64,000 bases of DNA from the NCBI GenBank assembly GCA_045629005.1, contig JAZQQJ010000081.1:1-64000 (forward strand). Reading direction: 5' to 3'. Origin of the DNA: RGIG3528 sp045629005 (GTDB lineage: Bacteria; Bacillota; Clostridia; Lachnospirales; Lachnospiraceae). This document shows positions 1 to 7,399 of this stretch, piece by piece (within the stretch, counting starts at the first letter, position 1; every line of letters begins with the position of its first letter). The position numbers and the translations under genes were made by a program. The notes beneath the pieces were generated by a model. It did no database searches. It was not told where the DNA came from and saw nothing but the letters and a program-made list of their open reading frames with translations.

Positions 1-26
1 TCAGGTTTTTTCCTGACTTTTTTTCG
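1..26 (+). terminator. Possible terminator at window edge
   Basis: A 5-bp inverted repeat (TCAGG/CCTGA) around a T6 loop is followed by C and a run of eight T. It looks like the 3' part of a Rho-independent terminator for a gene lying before the window; a longer stem could be cut off by the edge. Confidence 0.45.
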
Positions 27-44
27 TCCCTCCTTCCCCCCCTT

Positions 45-99
45 CCCCCGCCCGCAGGAGCCGCGAGAGCAGGGCTTCCGCGCCTCTTGCGGGCGGGGG
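45..99. repeat. Very GC-rich inverted repeat / hairpin
   Basis: Positions 45-60 and 84-99 form a 16-bp stem with a single G-T wobble, and an inner CGCG/CGCG pairing at 62-65 and 79-82 closes much of the loop. The surrounding stretch, about 30-130, is far richer in G and C than the rest of the window and contains no open reading frame that I can support. The next gene starts at 209, so this is non-coding and may be a dispersed repeat, a small RNA or a terminator. Confidence 0.6.
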
Positions 100-149
100 C
101 GGAGAGCGTGTCCGGTGGTGAGGCGTGTTTTGGTATGTGGAAAAATTAG

Positions 150-178
150 TTGAAAATGCACTAAGGATATTATATTAT
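150..178 (+). promoter_or_regulatory. SigA-like promoter of the lipoprotein gene
   Basis: TTGAAA (150-155), a 17-bp spacer and TATTAT (173-178) match the vegetative consensus. Transcription would start near 185. A strong GAGGGGAG ribosome site follows at about 195-202, seven bases or so before the ATG at 209. Confidence 0.55.
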
Positions 179-208
179 TAATCCATCTTTTTTGAGGGGA
201 GATATGTT

Positions 209-2752
209 ATGAGAAAAAAATGGTTATTGTATTTGATTTTGCTCTTTGTATTATCACTTTTCGGATGTGATAATGATAAAAACAACGCAACGGCAAATAT
301 TCCGAGCTCGGAATCTACGCCTACTGTCATACCCACATCTACTAATACACCTACATCTACTAATACACCTACACCTACTAATACACCTACACCGACAACA
401 CCTCCGACGTGTGATTCTATCGTAAATGACTATCCGTACAGCGATTATATTTACGGACAGGTTTATGAACAAAGTACTATAGAAGGCCTTCCGGTATACT
501 CTGCTGTTGAGCCTGAGTACATTGCTATTGATATTCTTTCGAACCTTAATCCGGGTCAGGCTGAAAAGCTTCATTATGAAGTCCTTCCAAGAAATGCATA
601 TGGAAGACTTAAGTTTTCGTCTTCTGACGAGAATGTAGCTGTAGTAGATGAATTTGGTATTGTTACAGCACTTAACGCCGGTTATGTTACGATTACCGCA
701 ACGGCGCCTAACGGTGTCTTTGCTTTATGCGATTTATTCGTTAATAATAATTTCGCCAATCTCACTTTTGAGCTGACACAAGATGGCAGTGGCTACGTTA
801 TCACGGGCTGTGATAATAACGTTTTCACAGTCAATATTCCCGCAACCCATGAAGGGAAACCTGTAAAAGAGATTGCGGGAAGAGCATTTATTGACTGTTC
901 GGACCTCAGATTCTTTACTGCAGACCCCGATCAGGAGTTCTTCTATGCAGTTGACGGTGTATTGTACACCGATATGCCTGTAAAGACTCTTGTAAGAATG
1001 CCTAATGCATATTGTAACCAGTATCAGCCGCTTAAAACATATAAGGTTCTTCCGGATACAAAGGCAATAGGAGATTATGCTCTTGCCGGACTTGGCGGTT
1101 CCAGTTACTCATTTGACTTGTTCTTACCTGACGGCCTTACCACAATGGGAGACTGTGTTTTTTGCGAAATCCACACTCAGACTTCTGTTTACGTGCCGGA
1201 TTCTTTGAAAACCATCGGTAAGGATATTACACTTAATCAGTTTGCAAATGTTCCTTTCTTTGGAAACTGGGAATGCTACGCAAATACCTATTGTGATGAG
1301 CATAACGTTCCTTTTGGCGGATATTTTATTCCGGAGGGTGATTACAGTGATGTAGCAACAACTTTTATACCGGTTTCTTATCCTGCTGACAGCTATGTCG
1401 CGCCCAATAGTGACAGAATTGCGTTTGTTCAGTCGGATTATTATGGCTCCACAAACTGGTACGAATTTGAGAGGATTGATATATCCGAAGAACAGTTAAA
1501 AGGTAAAGATGAAGTAAGAATTCTTTTTGAAACATATTGGAGAGGCCGAATTCCGGATAAATACGGCAACAAGGCTTCGGCTTTTCCTGCCATGACGGGT
1601 GTATATGGTATGGGATATACGGAAGAAGCATGCGAGCTTGTCGCTTATGGTATAGACGGAAAGCCGATTGCCATGATGGATGTAAATAAAGGAGACTTTG
1701 TTTTCTCTTTCAAAGGTGCGGCAAGTCTTGGTGTTGTCGGAGGAAAAAATACCGAATTTTGCGTTGTACCTGATGAACCTTTATTTGTAAATGACTCCGG
1801 ATACATTAATCTTAAGCCTGAAATTTGGCATGTTTCGGACTACGGCAAGGGATACAGAACAATAATTTCATGCTTTATGGACGGCAACTATTCAATGTAT
1901 TTCCCTCAGACAATAAATGAGGTTTCTTCCATATCTGTCAAATCTTCGGCTGCGACCGGACCGGAGGTTCCTCATTACAGAGGAATCAATTTAACGTGGA
2001 ATGATGATACGAGACTGGATCAGTCAGGTTTATGGTATATTCATTGTGACGGTTTGGAACCTCTTTACGAAAGTGATTTCGTGGAATGCTACGCAAAACA
2101 GACATTAAATCTCACATCCGAGTATGGTGAAAAGGTTGAACACATTTTTGATACGCTAAAGGGTGTTATGGTTGGCAACTATTTCCCGAAGGATGTTGAA
2201 ATCAACAAGATCAAGGTTTATCTTGACGGTTCATATCCGGCTTGCGGAAATTCAACTCTTTATCTTGATGACTACTGCGCCGATGTTGATAGCAGCATAG
2301 CAACATATACACATGAATTGACACATGCAATCGACCAGAGCATTCCATTCTGCAATTATCTTGCGCCTTCACCATGGCTTGAAGGTCGTGCTGAATACAT
2401 TAGCAGATTTGCAAATGATAAACTTAACACCTATAGCACATATTACTCGGAAGAGGGTGACTGGAGCTTCCTTACGGATCAGGACAAAGCGGATTTCCTT
2501 CATTTCTACTGTCTGAATAATAATCGCCATACTCCTTACTATGTTGGCTTCTACTTCCTTAAATATCTTAACGATACATACGGAGAAGATATTTCAAGTA
2601 AAATTATGGAAGCAATGTCAAAGGTCGAAGTAGATGTCAATTTCTACGATATTGATGAAGAAACACGTATGAACATGTTTGGCGACATCGTAAAGGCTGC
2701 AACATGTGACACTGTTTTCCAAGATTTTGTAAGAGATGTAGTTGAAAAATAA
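209..2752 (+). CDS. Secreted lipoprotein metallopeptidase (Big2-like, BspA-type LRR, HExxH)
   Basis: This 847-residue protein has a lipoprotein signal (hydrophobic core then LSLFGC, so Cys20 would be lipidated) and a Pro/Thr/Asn-rich spacer (about 37-67) encoded by 18-bp tandem repeats. A bacterial Ig-like (Big2) segment follows at about 100-178 and a BspA-type leucine-rich segment at about 185-345. The C-terminal third carries HELTH at residues 702-706 and an EGRAEY motif with Glu729, 23 residues later. That is the zinc-ligand pattern of gluzincin peptidases (HExxH...E). It should be anchored outside the membrane with the peptidase exposed. The substrate is unknown. The gene has its own promoter and stands alone, ending in a perfect inverted repeat. 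Peptidase assignment rests on the motifs only. Confidence 0.8.
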   Translation: MRKKWLLYLILLFVLSLFGCDNDKNNATANIPSSESTPTVIPTSTNTPTSTNTPTPTNTPTPTTPPTCDSIVNDYPYSDYIYGQVYEQSTIEGLPVYSAVEPEYIAIDILSNLNPGQAEKLHYEVLPRNAYGRLKFSSSDENVAVVDEFGIVTALNAGYVTITATAPNGVFALCDLFVNNNFANLTFELTQDGSGYVITGCDNNVFTVNIPATHEGKPVKEIAGRAFIDCSDLRFFTADPDQEFFYAVDGVLYTDMPVKTLVRMPNAYCNQYQPLKTYKVLPDTKAIGDYALAGLGGSSYSFDLFLPDGLTTMGDCVFCEIHTQTSVYVPDSLKTIGKDITLNQFANVPFFGNWECYANTYCDEHNVPFGGYFIPEGDYSDVATTFIPVSYPADSYVAPNSDRIAFVQSDYYGSTNWYEFERIDISEEQLKGKDEVRILFETYWRGRIPDKYGNKASAFPAMTGVYGMGYTEEACELVAYGIDGKPIAMMDVNKGDFVFSFKGAASLGVVGGKNTEFCVVPDEPLFVNDSGYINLKPEIWHVSDYGKGYRTIISCFMDGNYSMYFPQTINEVSSISVKSSAATGPEVPHYRGINLTWNDDTRLDQSGLWYIHCDGLEPLYESDFVECYAKQTLNLTSEYGEKVEHIFDTLKGVMVGNYFPKDVEINKIKVYLDGSYPACGNSTLYLDDYCADVDSSIATYTHELTHAIDQSIPFCNYLAPSPWLEGRAEYISRFANDKLNTYSTYYSEEGDWSFLTDQDKADFLHFYCLNNNRHTPYYVGFYFLKYLNDTYGEDISSKIMEAMSKVEVDVNFYDIDEETRMNMFGDIVKAATCDTVFQDFVRDVVEK
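335..388 (+). repeat. Three 18-bp tandem repeats in the lipoprotein spacer
   Basis: Three consecutive 18-bp units (335-352, 353-370, 371-388), nearly identical, encode Thr-Ser/Pro-Thr-Asn-Thr-Pro. Whole-unit gain or loss would keep the frame and change the length of the wall-spanning spacer. Confidence 0.85.
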
Positions 2753-2757
2753 CATAT

Positions 2758-2830
2758 AAATGAAACCGGGGGACGGGGTTGTGTATTCACTTTCAAAATG
2801 AATACACAACCCCGTCCCCCGGTTTCATTT
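2758..2830. repeat. Perfect 32-bp inverted repeat between convergent genes
   Basis: Positions 2758-2789 and 2799-2830 are exact reverse complements (32 of 32) around a 9-base loop. The arms contain ACCGGGGGACGGGG, much more GC-rich than the flanks. It lies between the ends of the plus-strand lipoprotein gene and the minus-strand exonuclease gene, and the stop codon of the latter shares the last base. It could terminate both, since it ends in T4 or A-rich tails, but its length and perfection exceed a normal terminator. Confidence 0.9.
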
Positions 2831-3900
2831 TATATGATATGCATAATAAGTTCTTTGAAGAATGTATTGTCATTAAATAATTCAACATACCACTGTTTAT
2901 CTTCGTAGAATTCCTTGAAAAGCCGGATGTTGTTAGCCTGACAATATTCAAGCATTGACTTTGGAACAGGAATGAAGATACCGCTCTTTTTTATGAAAGC
3001 CTCATTCTTTTTGCACTTCCGTTTGTTCTCTTTTGCGATGCCGGAGCATATGGAAGAGAGCATTGCTTCATCACGGTCGATAATGTATGTGTAGTTTTGA
3101 TAATCGCTGAAGAAATACCGCAGAGTACCTTTTTTCAGCGGCAGAACGATTTCCGAGGAGTTTTTGCCGTTGTTAATGTATCCTTTTTCATCATTGGCTT
3201 CAAATCGTACAGGAAACAGAGATTTGTCAAACAGAAAGCATAGTTCGAAATCATTTATGTCTGTTTTGAAAGAAGACATGTCGTCATGGAGGCTGATGTA
3301 ACCGAAATGCTCATAAATGGATGCAAGCCCTTCGAGATCGTCACTGTTATGAAGAAGAAGTGATGTCCGCAAGGCATTTACCTGCTCAATAACGTCCGGA
3401 CGATTTGTGATGGAAGCGAGTCTTTCGCGACCTGTATACTCGGTATAAAGCTCTATGAGTTCGTCACCGGAAAATGTGTCTGTTCTTTCATAACCGGCAC
3501 GTTTTTCGACAGTAATCTGTTTCAGATTTTCCAATTCCAGATACTTTTTGATTTTACGAAGCTCAATATAGAGATCGAGAGAACATTCGGGATTAATTCC
3601 GAACCGTAAAGCATGACGGGAAAACTTGTGGTTAAGGAAAGGTATGTCAAATGTTGTGCCGTTGTAGCTTATTAGACATTCACAGCCCTTAACATATTCA
3701 ATAAAAAGCTTTAATAGCTCTTTTTCTTCGGAAAAAGTATCACAAAAAAGCTGCGTAAGAACACATTTTTTGTTTTCGATACGCATAAGACCGATGAGAT
3801 AAACGTATGAGCTTTGAGCAGAAAGACCTGTTGTTTCTATGTCAAAGAGCATGACATTATCGGGAAGTATGTAGTTTTTCTCGGTTTTTATTGTTTTCAT
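2830..3900 (-). CDS. RNase H-like 3'-5' exonuclease (YprB type)
   Basis: The 356-residue product belongs to the ribonuclease H-like (DEDD) exonuclease fold of the YprB family. Visible motifs are FDIETTG near residues 19-25 (Exo I), SYNGTTFDIPFL near 97-108 (Exo II) and LLHNSDDLEGLA further on (Exo III). The C-terminal half is not recognised. Nucleic-acid substrate is unknown. It is transcribed alone, opposite to its neighbours. No Shine-Dalgarno sequence precedes the ATG at 3900-3898, and a -10-like element lies just upstream, so the transcript may be leaderless. Confidence 0.75.
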   Translation of the reverse strand: MKTIKTEKNYILPDNVMLFDIETTGLSAQSSYVYLIGLMRIENKKCVLTQLFCDTFSEEKELLKLFIEYVKGCECLISYNGTTFDIPFLNHKFSRHALRFGINPECSLDLYIELRKIKKYLELENLKQITVEKRAGYERTDTFSGDELIELYTEYTGRERLASITNRPDVIEQVNALRTSLLLHNSDDLEGLASIYEHFGYISLHDDMSSFKTDINDFELCFLFDKSLFPVRFEANDEKGYINNGKNSSEIVLPLKKGTLRYFFSDYQNYTYIIDRDEAMLSSICSGIAKENKRKCKKNEAFIKKSGIFIPVPKSMLEYCQANNIRLFKEFYEDKQWYVELFNDNTFFKELIMHII

Positions 3901-3906
3901 ACTGAT

Positions 3907-3935
3907 ATTTTAGCATTGTTTTCTTTTTTTGTCTT
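3907..3935 (-). promoter_or_regulatory. Candidate promoter of the exonuclease gene
   Basis: Read on the minus strand, AAGACA, 17 bp and TAAAAT precede the ATG. The -10 ends at 3907, which would place the start of transcription at about 3900, the first base of the start codon. The -35 is weak (4 of 6). Confidence 0.4.
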
Positions 3936-3962
3936 TAAAATACTTTACGTTTTTGTTACAAT
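3934..3962 (+). promoter_or_regulatory. Candidate promoter of the ruvAB operon
   Basis: An extended -10, TGTTACAAT (hexamer 3957-3962), has a weak -35-like TTTAAA at 3934-3939 with a 17-bp spacer. It would drive the plus-strand gene starting at 3986 and probably the genes through the U32 protein. Confidence 0.4.
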
Positions 3963-3985
3963 TAAAAGATGGAAGAGGAGAAATT

Positions 3986-5026
3986 ATGTGGAATTTTAAT
4001 GTTCTTGGAATAGAATTCTTCAAACTGTTTTACTGTTTCATGTTTTATTGTCTTGTCGGATGGATTTGGGAAACCTGCTATGTGTCCATTAAAGACGGAA
4101 AGCTTGTTAACAGAGGATTTTTGAATGGTCCGGTTATTCCTATATACGGCTGTGCCGCAACAGGTATTTTTCTTGCATTCTTTAATCCTGCCATGATAGA
4201 GCTTGCAACAGAAACTACGGTTATTTCTTATCTTGTTGTATTTTTGCTTGGAGCAGTTGTTGCTTCCGCTTTGGAATATATTACAAGCTTTACGATGGAA
4301 AAAATGTTCCACGCCAAGTGGTGGGATTATTCCAACAGACCGTTAAACCTTAATGGGCGTATATGCCTGCCGGTTTCAATGTTCTGGGGGCTGTCATCCA
4401 TCTTCCTCGTTAAGCTTCTTCATCCTTTTGTTGTTAGAATAATAGACGTATTGCCTAGAGGCGTTGCTGAAAACATCGGTTATGTCCTTTTTGCGTTGTT
4501 TGTTGCCGATGTTATTTTAACCACAACAGCTACAATTGAGCTCGACAGAAAAATTACTGCAATTACACGTATCCGCAAGGAACTTATCGAGATTGCGGAC
4601 AGCCTTCGTGACTTCGAGATTAAAGTCCGTACCGGCTTTAAAGAAGCGTTCAGTGAGACTATTGTCGGTGATGCGGTAAGCCATACTGCGGACAGAATTG
4701 ATGCAAGGGTTGCCTTTACTGTTGAAGGCGTTGAACAGCAGATATCCGATATTAAAGACTTTAGAGAGAAAAGTATCGGTGAAATTGATAAGGTCCTTGC
4801 CGAGAACAAAGAGCGCACAGACAAGGCTCTTGAAGAGAATAAGGCCCGAGCAGAGGTTGTTCTTAAGAGTATTAAGGGCTTCAGAGGCTATACTGTAAGA
4901 CGTCTTATGAAGGCCTTCCCTAATTTGAAACCTATCGGAGACAGAAACGGATCGCTTGCTATGGTAGCTTCATACCTTGCAGACGTTAAGAAAAAGGTTA
5001 ATAACAAGAAGAACAGGAAAAATTAG
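3986..5026 (+). CDS. Membrane protein, putative type IV ABC-transporter (CmpB-like) family
   Basis: A protein of 346 residues from the ATG at 3986, chosen because GAGGAG sits six bases before it; an upstream in-frame ATG at 3929 has no ribosome site. The first two thirds contain about four to five hydrophobic segments with conserved-looking motifs (GWIWET, NGPVIPIYG, LEYITSF, WWDYS) typical of the family called putative ABC-transporter type IV. The last 140 residues are a charged, probably coiled-coil cytoplasmic tail. Transport function has not been shown for this family as far as I know, so the name is a family label. It opens an operon with ruvAB. Confidence 0.7.
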   Translation: MWNFNVLGIEFFKLFYCFMFYCLVGWIWETCYVSIKDGKLVNRGFLNGPVIPIYGCAATGIFLAFFNPAMIELATETTVISYLVVFLLGAVVASALEYITSFTMEKMFHAKWWDYSNRPLNLNGRICLPVSMFWGLSSIFLVKLLHPFVVRIIDVLPRGVAENIGYVLFALFVADVILTTTATIELDRKITAITRIRKELIEIADSLRDFEIKVRTGFKEAFSETIVGDAVSHTADRIDARVAFTVEGVEQQISDIKDFREKSIGEIDKVLAENKERTDKALEENKARAEVVLKSIKGFRGYTVRRLMKAFPNLKPIGDRNGSLAMVASYLADVKKKVNNKKNRKN

Positions 5027-5039
5027 TCAGAGGTTGCGG

Positions 5040-5285
5040 ATGAAAACATGTGTATGTAAACATTGCGGAATAATTTTCCAGTCCATGATTCAAAAATACT
5101 GCTGCGAACGTTGCAGCGATAAAGATGCGGAAGAGTTTGCCCAAATAGAAGAATACTTGAAAAAATACCCTAACAGCAATGCAATTCAGATTGCTGAAGG
5201 CCTTGGTATTACTGCCATGGAAGTGGTAAGCTATATTGATGAAGGCAGACTTGTTATGAACAATGGCACTTTCAAGGAGTTATAG
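5040..5285 (+). CDS. Small zinc-ribbon / helix-turn-helix protein (YvyF-like)
   Basis: An 81-residue protein from the ATG at 5040. Cysteines at 4, 6, 9, 21, 22 and 25 form an N-terminal zinc-ribbon-like cluster (CxCxxC...CCxxC), and residues about 48-81 (IQIAEGLGITAMEVVSYIDEGRL) look like a small MerR/winged-helix DNA-binding fold. Small proteins with this layout, such as YvyF, occur in flagellar operons; here it sits between a membrane protein gene and ruvA. The role is unknown. It begins 13 bases after the preceding stop with an AGAGG-type ribosome site. Confidence 0.6.
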   Translation: MKTCVCKHCGIIFQSMIQKYCCERCSDKDAEEFAQIEEYLKKYPNSNAIQIAEGLGITAMEVVSYIDEGRLVMNNGTFKEL

Positions 5286-5293
5286 GAGATAAA

Positions 5294-5908
5294 ATGATTT
5301 CATACATAGAGGGTAAAATCCTCAAAATTAACAGTGATTCGGTAATTGTCCTTACAAATGCCGGTATTGGCTTTACGGTATATGTTCCTCAGTCTGTTTT
5401 CAGGGAAATCGGCTCTGTAGGACATGAAATATACCTTTATACATATTTCCAGGTTAAAGAAGACGGAATGGCTCTTTACGGATTTTTTGATGAAGAAGAG
5501 CTGGATTTCTTTAATCATCTTATTACCGTCAGCGGAGTCGGTCCGAAGCTTGCTATTTCCGTTCTTTCGGCTCTTTCTGTCGAAGACCTTTGTATGGCAA
5601 TTCTTTCCGATGATGCAAAGACTATTGCCACTGCACCGGGCGTCGGAAAGAAGATGGCTGAAAAGATTATTGTTGAGTTAAAGGATAAGCTTGAGAAAGA
5701 GTCATCCGGCAGAGACATTAAGATTTCTTCGTTTACTCAGGATGAAACAGAACGCGCCGACTATGAAAATGCGTGCAACGAGGCTGTTGAAGCTCTTACA
5801 GCGCTTGGCTTCTCCAGAACGGAAGCCTTGAAGGCAGTTAAGCTTGTTCCCGCTTCTGACGATATTACAAGTGAATACCTGATTTCAAAAGCATTACAGG
5901 TACTATAA
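5294..5908 (+). CDS. ruvA: Holliday junction branch migration protein RuvA
   Basis: This 204-residue protein is full length for RuvA, which binds four-way junctions as a tetramer and loads the RuvB motor. The N-terminal OB fold (about 1-63, starting MISYIEGKI), helix-hairpin-helix repeats (VSGVGPKLA and APGVGKKMAEKI) and the C-terminal RuvB-binding domain (about 155-204, ending SEYLISKALQVL) are all visible. It follows a small zinc protein by 8 bases and is followed by ruvB after 10 bases, so the two are translated from one message. RuvC is not in the window. Confidence 0.97.
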   Translation: MISYIEGKILKINSDSVIVLTNAGIGFTVYVPQSVFREIGSVGHEIYLYTYFQVKEDGMALYGFFDEEELDFFNHLITVSGVGPKLAISVLSALSVEDLCMAILSDDAKTIATAPGVGKKMAEKIIVELKDKLEKESSGRDIKISSFTQDETERADYENACNEAVEALTALGFSRTEALKAVKLVPASDDITSEYLISKALQVL

Positions 5909-5918
5909 TTGGAGTAAA

Positions 5919-6923
5919 ATGGCTAAAAGATTCATTACAACCGATATTACGGAGGAAGATGTTAAGATTGAAGGGTCACTTAGACCAAAATTCCTTTCTG
6001 AGTATATCGGACAACAGAAAACAAAAGAAAATCTCAAGATTTATATAGATGCTGCAAAAGCAAGAGGGGAAAGTCTTGATCATGTCCTTTTCTTTGGCCC
6101 GCCCGGTCTTGGTAAAACAACGCTTGCAGGCATTATTGCCAATGAAATGGGTGCAAACCTTAAGGTTACGGCAGGTCCTGCTATAGAAAAGCCGGGAGAT
6201 ATGGCTTCAATTCTCAATAATCTTAAAGACGGAGACGTACTTTTCATAGATGAGATTCATCGTCTTAACCGTCAGGTTGAAGAGCTGCTCTATCCCGCTA
6301 TGGAGGATTTTGCTATAGACATAATCATCGGTAAAGGAGCCGGTGCGAAGTCTATACGTATCAATCTTCCTCATTTTACACTTGTAGGGGCAACAACAAG
6401 AGCGGGAATGCTTACTGCGCCGCTTCGTGACAGGTTTGGCGTTGTAAACAGGCTTGAGTACTATTCTGTACCTGAGTTGAAAGCTATTGTTCTAAGAAGC
6501 TCTGAGGTGCTTGGAGTTGATATAGATGATGCCGGTGCGACAGAGATTGCCAAGCGTTCAAGAGGAACGCCAAGACTTGCCAACAGGCTTTTAAAACGTG
6601 TCAGGGATTTTGCACAGGTGAAGTACGATAATGTTATTACCGAAGAGGTTGCAAAGGTTGCACTTGATTTTCTTGAAGTTGATTCACTTGGACTTGACAA
6701 TATAGACAGAAGAATTTTACACTGTATGATAGAAACCTTCGGTGGGAAACCGGTTGGCGTCGAGGCTGTTGCTACGACTATTGGAGAAGACCCGGGGACA
6801 CTTGAGGAAGTATATGAGCCATATCTTGTTCAGAACGGTCTCGTGCTTCGCACTCCGAGAGGCCGTGTAGTAAGTAAAGAAGCTTATATACATCTTGGAC
6901 TTACACCGCAGGAAAACATTTAA
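5919..6923 (+). CDS. ruvB: Holliday junction DNA helicase RuvB
   Basis: A 334-residue AAA+ motor that drives branch migration with RuvA. Walker A is GPPGLGKT, Walker B is LFIDEIHR, and the sensor segment GATTRAGMLTAPLRDRFG is intact. The C-terminal winged helix with TPRGR (near 314) is present. Length and motifs are normal. It sits directly after ruvA. Confidence 0.98.
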   Translation: MAKRFITTDITEEDVKIEGSLRPKFLSEYIGQQKTKENLKIYIDAAKARGESLDHVLFFGPPGLGKTTLAGIIANEMGANLKVTAGPAIEKPGDMASILNNLKDGDVLFIDEIHRLNRQVEELLYPAMEDFAIDIIIGKGAGAKSIRINLPHFTLVGATTRAGMLTAPLRDRFGVVNRLEYYSVPELKAIVLRSSEVLGVDIDDAGATEIAKRSRGTPRLANRLLKRVRDFAQVKYDNVITEEVAKVALDFLEVDSLGLDNIDRRILHCMIETFGGKPVGVEAVATTIGEDPGTLEEVYEPYLVQNGLVLRTPRGRVVSKEAYIHLGLTPQENI

Positions 6924-6938
6924 GCCAGGGGGTTTGGC

Positions 6939-7361
6939 ATGAATAAAAAGAATGATGTACAGGTTTCAATAAACGGGAAGGTTTATAACATTGCCGGATA
7001 CGAAAACGTTGATTATCTTCAGAAAATTGCAACGTATCTTAACAAAAAGGCATCGGAGCTTAAAAATGAACTGGGTTACAACATCATAAATGATTCCGAG
7101 AAGAATGTCCTTATGCAGATTAATCTTGCCGATGATTATCTGAAACTTAAGGAACAGCAGGATGCGAATTCTTCTGAAGCAGATGAGAAGTTTAAGGAAA
7201 TATCTTCTTTAAAGCGGGACATTATCTCTCTTCAGACTAAGCTTGATGCGGCAGCACAGGAGAAGGAAGCTTTGCGCAAGGAGAATGTCGAGTTGCAGAA
7301 GAAGATTGTTAAGCTTGAGACCGAGGCTTCGGAAAAAAAGAAAGCCAAGAAAGAAATCTAA
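6939..7361 (+). CDS. zapA: Cell division protein ZapA
   Basis: A 140-residue protein whose first 90 residues match the ZapA fold (start NDVQVSINGKVYNIAG, then YLQKIATYLNKK) that bundles FtsZ filaments at midcell. The remaining 50 residues are a lysine- and glutamate-rich coiled coil ending in a KKKAKK-type basic tail. It follows ruvB by 15 bases with a GGGGG-rich ribosome site, and precedes the U32 gene, a common order in Lachnospiraceae. Confidence 0.85.
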   Translation: MNKKNDVQVSINGKVYNIAGYENVDYLQKIATYLNKKASELKNELGYNIINDSEKNVLMQINLADDYLKLKEQQDANSSEADEKFKEISSLKRDIISLQTKLDAAAQEKEALRKENVELQKKIVKLETEASEKKKAKKEI

Positions 7362-7399
7362 AACAGAAGGCTGAATATTAGTTAAGAAAGATTATTGAT

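Noticed and set aside
254..574. Minus-strand Arg/Cys repeat frame opposite the lipoprotein
   Set aside because: It is the reverse of the Pro/Thr repeat and has no support.
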